10,522 nucleotides of DNA from Alphaproteobacteria bacterium. GTDB taxonomy: Bacteria > Pseudomonadota > Alphaproteobacteria > Rhizobiales > Aestuariivirgaceae. Numbering within the stretch: the first letter of the stretch is position 1; every line of letters begins with the position of its first letter. Both the position numbers and the translations under genes were made by a program. Below the pieces are notes generated by a model. That model was not told the origin of the DNA. It made no database searches and saw only the letters and a list, made by a program, of their open reading frames with translations. Below are positions 6,498-10,522 of this stretch, one piece after another. The stretch covers positions 416 through 10,937 of the forward strand of contig JAHEJE010000067.1 in assembly GCA_024639035.1 (NCBI GenBank), written 5' to 3'.

Positions 6498-7844
6498 TTG
6501 GCACGGCAAAAGCTGGAGCAACTGGCGTCGGCGCTTGAAAGCGGAACCGAGACGGCCGTTTGCCTGGTCGAGCGCGCGCTGGCCTCCATCGCCGATGAAG
6601 CCGGTGAGGGCGCGCGAGCCTTCACCAGCGTCGATGAGCAAGGCGCCATCGCTGCGGCCGGATACATCGACGGCTTGCGCAAGCGTGGCCGGCATCCGTC
6701 GCGCTTTGCGGGTATTCCGTTCGGGGTCAAGGACCTGTTCGATGTTGCCGGAGACGTGACCCGTGCAGGTTCGGCGGTGCTTGAAGGTGCAGCTCCCGCC
6801 GGGCGCGATGCGACGGCAATCGCCCGCCTGAAGCAGGCCGGTTTCATCGCCATCGGCCGCAACAACATGACCGAGTTCGCCTATTCCGGGGTCGGGCTGA
6901 ACCCGCATTACGGTACGCCGCTGTCGGTTTACGACCGCGACACCGGGCGCATTCCCGGCGGCTCGTCGTCCGGGGCCGGGGTGGCGGTCGGCGACGGCAT
7001 GGTGGCGCTGGCGATCGGCACCGACACCGGCGGTTCGTGCCGCATTCCGGCGGCGTTCAACGGCATCACCGGCTACAAGTCGAGTGTCGGGCGGGTGCCC
7101 AAGGCCGGGTGCTATCCGTTGTCGCAAACCTTCGATTCGATCGGTCCGTTGGCCAACTCGGTGCAATGCTGTGCCAGCGCCGATGCCCTTATGGCCGAGG
7201 ACTGGGACGGGGTGATCGCCGAGCGCGACCCCTCAAGTCTGCGGCTCGGCATCGTCGAGGATCTGTTCTTTGACGATATCGAAGCGCCGGTGGCTGCGGC
7301 CTTTTCTGCGGCGCGGGATATGCTCGCCAGGGCCGGGGTGCAATTCGTCGATGTCGGCTTTTCCGAGTTGCGCGATCTGCCGGCGATCAATGCAAACGGC
7401 GGCATCGTGGCATCGGAAGCGTTTGCCCATCACCGCGAGATGATTGCCGCGAACGGCGATATGTACGACCAGCGGGTGCGCACCCGCATCGACTCCGGCG
7501 GCCTGATCGCCGCTGCCGACCTGATCGCCCTTAACGTCCGGCGCGGCGAACTGATCGGCCTGACCGACCGCAGGATGGATGGCCTCGATGGCTGGTTCGT
7601 GCCGACGACACCGTGCCTGCCGCCGCCGGTTTCGGCGTTCGCGTGCTTTACCGATTATGCCCGGCTCAACTTCCTGTGCCTGCGCAATACCTTTGTCGGC
7701 AATTTCCTCGACCGCTGCGCCATTTCGTTGCCTTTGCCGGCCGCAGGCGGTGCCCCGGTGGGCGGCATGATCATGGCGCCGTGGCGGCATGATCAGCGCC
7801 TGTTCAGCGTCGCGCGGGCCGTCGAAACCGTGCTTGCGGGATAG
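6498..7844 (+). CDS. Amidase-signature family hydrolase
   Basis: A 448-residue enzyme of the amidase-signature family, which hydrolyses carboxamides with a Ser-cisSer-Lys triad. The visible triad is K78 in F-G-V-K-D-L, S156 in P-G-G-S-S-S-G-A-G as the cis-serine, and S180 in D-T-G-G-S-C-R-I-P as nucleophile. The triad spacing and length are normal for the family. The protein appears to be cytoplasmic, with no signal peptide. The substrate cannot be deduced; it is not an obvious GatA, and no gatB or gatC lies nearby. The start is a TTG at 6498 preceded by GAGGG (6484-6488), 9 nt upstream, within the last cckA codons. With only 5 bp after the cckA stop, co-transcription with cckA is likely. The functional link to the cell-cycle kinase is unknown. 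Confidence 0.85.
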   Translation: MARQKLEQLASALESGTETAVCLVERALASIADEAGEGARAFTSVDEQGAIAAAGYIDGLRKRGRHPSRFAGIPFGVKDLFDVAGDVTRAGSAVLEGAAPAGRDATAIARLKQAGFIAIGRNNMTEFAYSGVGLNPHYGTPLSVYDRDTGRIPGGSSSGAGVAVGDGMVALAIGTDTGGSCRIPAAFNGITGYKSSVGRVPKAGCYPLSQTFDSIGPLANSVQCCASADALMAEDWDGVIAERDPSSLRLGIVEDLFFDDIEAPVAAAFSAARDMLARAGVQFVDVGFSELRDLPAINANGGIVASEAFAHHREMIAANGDMYDQRVRTRIDSGGLIAAADLIALNVRRGELIGLTDRRMDGLDGWFVPTTPCLPPPVSAFACFTDYARLNFLCLRNTFVGNFLDRCAISLPLPAAGGAPVGGMIMAPWRHDQRLFSVARAVETVLAG

Positions 7845-7902
7845 CTTTGCTCTCGGGTCCTGACCCTAATCTTCCCTTAAGACATTGCGGTGATAATGGG
7901 CC

Positions 7903-8106
7903 ATGTTCGAAGATGGTTTTCTCAAGTGGATGTTCGTGCTGACGTGGCTCAACATCTTTGTGCTGCTGGAGCCGTTTGCCAACAAGCACGGCTATCGCAC
8001 GATCATTTTTGCCAAAAATGCCGGACTGCGGTCGCGGATCGCGTTTTTCCTCGCCATGAACGCCGCCTTTTTGGTCTGGGCGTTCGCACTGACAGCCAGA
8101 GTCTGA
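7903..8106 (+). CDS. Small two-helix membrane protein, function unknown
   Basis: A 67-residue protein I do not recognise. It has two hydrophobic segments, about residues 8-24 (K-W-M-F-V-L-T-W-L-N-I-F-V-L-L-E-P-F) and 45-64 (R-I-A-F-F-L-A-M-N-A-A-F-L-V-W-A-F-A-L). A basic, polar connector with K-H-G-Y-R-T and A-K-N-A-G-L-R-S-R lies between them. By the positive-inside rule the connector should face the cytoplasm, with both ends outside. The pattern of aromatic residues at helix ends and the uninterrupted frame suggest a real gene, although the ribosome site before ATG 7903 is weak. It lies 58 bp after the amidase gene on the same strand and 209 bp before recA. It could be a small inner-membrane subunit or stress peptide, but nothing in the sequence decides this. 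Confidence 0.65.
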   Translation: MFEDGFLKWMFVLTWLNIFVLLEPFANKHGYRTIIFAKNAGLRSRIAFFLAMNAAFLVWAFALTARV

Positions 8107-8122
8107 CGCCAAATTCGCGCTC

Positions 8123-8152
8123 CAACGTGTTGCGAGATCCGTCAACGCGTTG
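8123..8152. repeat. Two near-identical palindromes 20 bp apart
   Basis: CAACGTGTTG (8123-8132) and CAACGCGTTG (8143-8152) are 10-bp palindromes, the first with one central mismatch and the second perfect. They are spaced exactly 20 bp start to start, about two helical turns. They could form one operator for a dimeric regulator, or pair with each other as a 10-bp RNA stem with a 10-nt loop. No T tract follows on the plus strand, so terminator function is unlikely. Confidence 0.5.
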
Positions 8153-8196
8153 AAAAACCGGCTAAGTTCCCCAATTCTCGCCTGCCTGTCTTTTCA

Positions 8197-8211
8197 GAAC
8201 CAAAAAAGAAC
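8197..8211 (-). promoter_or_regulatory. LexA (SOS) box, distal
   Basis: GAAC-CAAAAAA-GAAC is a perfect GAAC-N7-GAAC direct repeat, which reads GTTC-N7-GTTC on the minus strand, the alphaproteobacterial LexA consensus. It lies 104 bp upstream of the recA ATG and 51 bp upstream of the second box. Confidence 0.6.
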
Positions 8212-8220
8212 AAAAAAGGC

Positions 8221-8249
8221 TTGCAATAAGAACAAAACTGGATCAATGT
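8221..8249 (+). promoter_or_regulatory. Possible recA promoter
   Basis: CTTGCA/TTGCAA (8220-8226) resembles the alphaproteobacterial -35 box CTTGAC. The matching -10 at 17-bp spacing is poor (CAATGT, 8244-8249). If correct, the proximal LexA box overlaps the -10 and repression would be direct. The exact promoter is unresolved. Confidence 0.3.
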
Positions 8250-8262
8250 TCTGTTTACGTTC
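8248..8262 (+). promoter_or_regulatory. LexA (SOS) box, proximal, in front of recA
   Basis: GTTC-TGTTTAC-GTTC is a perfect match to the alphaproteobacterial LexA site GTTC-N7-GTTC. It lies 53 bp upstream of the recA ATG, the usual place for an operator of this gene. Flanking GAAC tetramers at 8230-8233 and 8269-8272 form inverted pairs with it. Confidence 0.85.
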
Positions 8263-8315
8263 AATGTAGAACAGTTTGCACCGCAGCACGCAGTATGGAA
8301 TAAGGAGACAGGCCG

Positions 8316-9413
8316 ATGGGTCGGGCAGATCTGAAACTGGTAGAGACCGCTTCGATGGACAAGCAAAAAGCACTGGAAGCCGCACTGGGGCAAATCGAGC
8401 GCGCTTTCGGCAAGGGCTCGATCATGAAACTGGGCCAGGACCAGGTGATCGAGGTGGCCGCCATCTCGTCCGGGTCGCTGGGTCTCGACATCGCGCTTGG
8501 TATCGGTGGACTGCCGAAAGGCAGGGTCATCGAAATCTACGGGCCTGAGTCCTCCGGCAAGACGACGCTGGCGCTGCATGTCGTGGCTGAAGCGCAAAAG
8601 GCCGGCGGTATCTGCGCCTTCGTCGATGCCGAACATGCACTCGATCCGGTCTATGCCCGCAAACTGGGCGTCGAAGTCAGCGACCTTTTGATCTCCCAGC
8701 CCGATACCGGCGAGCAGGCGCTCGAGATCGCCGATACGCTGGTGCGCTCGGGTGCAATAGATGTGCTGGTGATCGATTCCGTGGCGGCGCTGACGCCGCG
8801 GGCCGAACTCGAAGGGGAAATGGGCGATTCGCTGCCCGGTCTCCAGGCCCGGCTGATGAGCCAGGCGTTGCGCAAGCTGACCGCGTCGATCTCCAAGTCG
8901 AACTGTATGGTCGTGTTCATCAACCAGATCCGCATGAAGATCGGGGTGATGTTCGGTTCTCCCGAGACCACCACGGGCGGCAACGCGTTGAAGTTCTATG
9001 CCTCGGTGCGGCTCGACATCCGCCGTATCGGTGCGATCAAGGATCGTGACGAGGTGGTCGGCAACCAAACCCGCGTCAAGGTGGTCAAGAACAAGGTCGC
9101 GCCGCCGTTCCGTCAGGTCGAATTCGACATCATGTACGGCGAAGGCATCTCCAAGACCGGTGAGTTGCTCGACCTCGGCGTCACCGGTGGCGTGGTCGAA
9201 AAATCCGGCTCGTGGTATTCCTACAATGGCGAACGGGTCGGCCAGGGCCGTGAAAATGCCAAGAAATTCCTCAAGGACAATCCGGATATTGCCGCTTCGA
9301 TCGAGGCGGCGATTCGCACCAATGCCGGACTGATCGCCCAGATCATCAGCGATCCCGAGGCCCAGAAGGGCGTTGCCGACGATTCCGATCCGATTGCGGC
9401 GAACAGCGATTAA
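8316..9413 (+). CDS. recA: DNA recombinase RecA
   Basis: A 365-residue RecA, the ATP-dependent strand-exchange protein that also triggers LexA self-cleavage on single-stranded DNA. Motifs are Walker A G-P-E-S-S-G-K-T (76-83), catalytic E106 in D-A-E-H-A-L-D-P, Walker B L-V-I-D-S-V-A-A-L (151-159) and loop L1 around G-E-M-G-D (167-171). Sensor Q204 lies in N-Q-I-R and loop L2 in G-S-P-E-T-T-T-G-G (214-222). The C-terminal tail is acidic (D-D-S-D), as expected for the autoinhibitory end. The start at 8316 has AAGGAG (8302-8307) 8 nt upstream; an internal ATG at residue 14 would give the E. coli-like N-terminus but lacks such a site. Two LexA boxes upstream indicate SOS induction. The gene is complete and unremarkable in composition. 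Confidence 0.98.
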   Translation: MGRADLKLVETASMDKQKALEAALGQIERAFGKGSIMKLGQDQVIEVAAISSGSLGLDIALGIGGLPKGRVIEIYGPESSGKTTLALHVVAEAQKAGGICAFVDAEHALDPVYARKLGVEVSDLLISQPDTGEQALEIADTLVRSGAIDVLVIDSVAALTPRAELEGEMGDSLPGLQARLMSQALRKLTASISKSNCMVVFINQIRMKIGVMFGSPETTTGGNALKFYASVRLDIRRIGAIKDRDEVVGNQTRVKVVKNKVAPPFRQVEFDIMYGEGISKTGELLDLGVTGGVVEKSGSWYSYNGERVGQGRENAKKFLKDNPDIAASIEAAIRTNAGLIAQIISDPEAQKGVADDSDPIAANSD

Positions 9414-9542
9414 ACCAGCATCACAGCTGCCGCGTCTTTCGCTGCCGCTTTTGTCTTGAACCGGCTGCGCCCTTGCGGTCGGGGCCGGGTGAACATCCTG
9501 CGCCCTGCCGGGCAGCCGATGGGGGACTGTCCCACCCCCGAC

Positions 9543-9572
9543 AGACGCCTTCCGTTCCCCCGGAGGGCGTCT
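9543..9572 (+). terminator. Terminator hairpin after recA
   Basis: AGACGCCTTCCG (9543-9554) pairs with CGGAGGGCGTCT (9561-9572) over 12 bp including one G-U pair, closing a TTCCCC loop. The following tail is CTTCATG, so the U tract is short. It is the only strong hairpin before the alaS promoter and most likely ends the recA transcript, possibly with help from Rho. Confidence 0.65.
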
Positions 9573-9637
9573 CTTCATGTCTGTTGTCCCGTTGCCTTGG
9601 CGCCTGCTGAGAACACTGTGACGGTGCGGTCAGGGGC

Positions 9638-9702
9638 CCGCCCGTGCCCGGCGCCGTTGCGATTTTCGGCGGGCAACATGCCATGTGGACAGGGACGGGC
9701 GG
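9638..9702. repeat. Imperfect inverted repeat spanning the alaS promoter spacer
   Basis: CCGCCCGT-G-CCC (9638-9649) is complementary to GGGACGGGCGG (9692-9702): 8 bp plus 3 bp around a single-base bulge. The right arm fills most of the spacer between the proposed alaS -35 and -10 boxes. A smaller GCCG/CGGC stem lies inside the loop. Confidence 0.4.
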
Positions 9703-9713
9703 CGCTGTATAAA
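9686..9713 (+). promoter_or_regulatory. Sigma-70-like promoter of alaS
   Basis: TGGACA (9686-9691) matches TTGACA in five of six positions, and TATAAA (9708-9713) matches TATAAT in five of six, with a 16-bp spacer. Transcription would begin near 9720, giving a leader of about 66 nt. Confidence 0.6.
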
Positions 9714-9786
9714 GACGCCCAGCGAGACCACACGGCCTGGCGGTGCGATCCGTGCAGGCGACAGCAGAACCGAAGGACCGAATGAG

Positions 9787-10522
9787 ATGGCCGGCGTCAA
9801 CGAGATACGCAGCGCATTCCTGGATTATTTTGCCCGCCACGAGCATGAGGTCGTATCGTCGAGCCCGCTGGTGCCGCGCAACGATCCGACACTGATGTTC
9901 ACCAATGCCGGCATGGTGCAGTTCAAGAACGTGTTCACGGGCATGGAGAAGCGTCACTACAGCCGGGCGGCGACATCGCAGAAGTGCGTGCGGGCCGGCG
10001 GTAAGCACAATGACCTCGACAATGTCGGTTTCACGGCGCGTCATCACACGTTCTTTGAGATGCTCGGTAACTTCTCGTTCGGCGACTACTTCAAGGATGT
10101 CGCCATCGAATTGGCCTGGAACCTGGTGACGCGGGAGTTCGAGCTCGACAGCAAGCGCCTGCTCGTCACGGTCTTTGCCGAGGACGATGCGGCTTACGAC
10201 TTGTGGAAGAAAATCGCCGGGTTGCCGGACGACAGGATCATCCGGATTCCGACCAGCGATAACTTTTGGGCGATGGGCGATACCGGGCCGTGCGGTCCGT
10301 GTTCGGAGATTTTCTTCGATCATGGCGACAAGATACCCGGTGGTCCGCCCGGATCTGCCGAACAGGATGGCGACCGGTTCATCGAAATCTGGAACCTGGT
10401 ATTCATGCAGTTCGAACAGGTGACGGTGGATGAACGTATCGCCCTGCCGAAGCCTTCGATCGACACCGGCATGGGATTGGAGCGCATTTCTGCGGTGTTG
10501 CAGGGCACCCACGACAATTACG
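9787..10522 (+). CDS. alaS: Alanyl-tRNA synthetase, N-terminal part
   Basis: The first 245 codons of alanyl-tRNA synthetase, cut by the right edge of the window (the full enzyme is about 880 residues). It charges tRNA-Ala with alanine in the cytoplasm. The visible part is most of the class II catalytic domain. It has motif-1 region residues P-T-L-M-F-T-N-A-G-M near 36-45, R-A-A-T-S-Q-K-C-V-R-A-G-G-K-H-N-D-L near 61-78, H-H-T-F-F-E-M-L-G-N-F-S-F-G-D-Y-F near 86-102, G-D-T-G-P-C-G-P-C-S-E-I near 162-173 and D-T-G-M-G-L-E-R near 228-235. The start is ATG 9787 with AAGGA 9 nt upstream; an ATG at 9782 is out of frame. Position directly after recA is common in alphaproteobacteria, but its own promoter and the recA terminator suggest separate transcription. 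Confidence 0.97.
   Translation, partial: MAGVNEIRSAFLDYFARHEHEVVSSSPLVPRNDPTLMFTNAGMVQFKNVFTGMEKRHYSRAATSQKCVRAGGKHNDLDNVGFTARHHTFFEMLGNFSFGDYFKDVAIELAWNLVTREFELDSKRLLVTVFAEDDAAYDLWKKIAGLPDDRIIRIPTSDNFWAMGDTGPCGPCSEIFFDHGDKIPGGPPGSAEQDGDRFIEIWNLVFMQFEQVTVDERIALPKPSIDTGMGLERISAVLQGTHDNY

Larger units (their letters stand above)
9414..9786. other. Intergenic region between recA and alaS
   Basis: This 373-bp stretch is GC-rich and shows no convincing gene, although a plus-strand frame stays open through most of it. In order it holds a G5/C5 inverted repeat around 9522-9540, a strong terminator hairpin (9543-9572), an imperfect inverted repeat (9638-9702), a sigma-70-like promoter (9686-9713) and a leader of about 66 nt with AAGGA (9773-9777) ahead of alaS. 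Confidence 0.7.

Noticed and set aside
7855..7866. GGGTCCTGACCC hairpin after the amidase gene as a terminator
   Set aside because: A 4-bp stem without a following T run is too weak to call.
8142..9578. A 478-codon open frame on the minus strand opposite recA
   Set aside because: It is antisense to an unmistakable recA, contains no recognisable domain, and long antisense frames are expected in high-GC coding DNA.
9456..9785. A 109-codon plus-strand frame between recA and alaS
   Set aside because: It runs through the terminator hairpin and the alaS promoter, has no ribosome site, and is rich in Arg, Pro and Cys as expected from non-coding GC-rich DNA.
1..10522. tRNA, rRNA, CRISPR array, insertion sequence or attachment site
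   Set aside because: No cloverleaf-like sequence, regularly spaced repeats, transposase or flanking duplication was recognised on reading both strands.

Overview
The window is high-GC DNA with the gene order and family types of an alphaproteobacterium, most likely of the order Hyphomicrobiales (Rhizobiales). The evidence is a CckA cell-cycle hybrid kinase, a DksA with a single zinc-finger cysteine of the alphaproteobacterial type, a FliO-like protein beside it, and LexA boxes of the GTTC-N7-GTTC type in front of recA. Nothing seen identifies the species.

Left part (1-2425, all minus strand): an AAA+ ATPase of the MoxR family (2425 to 1580) is followed by a lipoprotein (1474 to 134) with a long Gly-Thr tether and a C-terminal domain resembling the TbpB (transferrin-binding protein B) barrel. 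The lipoprotein stop codon overlaps by one base the GTG start of a further exported protein that leaves the window after about 44 residues. A surface lipoprotein directly coupled to an exported protein suggests a cargo/Slam (surface lipoprotein assembly modulator, DUF560) pair, but the identity of the second gene is inferred from position only. This is the accessory-looking part of the window. The VWA-domain gene that usually accompanies this type of MoxR ATPase is not next to it.

Middle part (2426-7844): a 365-bp divergent intergenic region carries a good dksA promoter and, on the other strand, a small terminator-like hairpin in the moxR leader. dksA (plus) converges on a fliO-like gene (minus). 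The fliO-like gene is divergent from cckA (plus), and the region between them holds a degenerate CtrA-type box. cckA is followed after 5 bp by an amidase-signature hydrolase with a TTG start, probably in one operon.

Right part (7845-10522): a 67-residue, two-helix membrane protein precedes a 209-bp regulatory region with two near-identical palindromes 20 bp apart and a cluster of six GTTC/GAAC tetramers, including two perfect 11-bp-spaced LexA boxes. recA follows, then a terminator hairpin, a sigma-70-like promoter, and the first 245 codons of alaS. The dksA-cckA-recA-alaS part is housekeeping DNA. The points most worth a second look are the TbpB-like/Slam-candidate module, the multi-site SOS control region, the CtrA-like box in front of cckA, and the unassigned small membrane protein.
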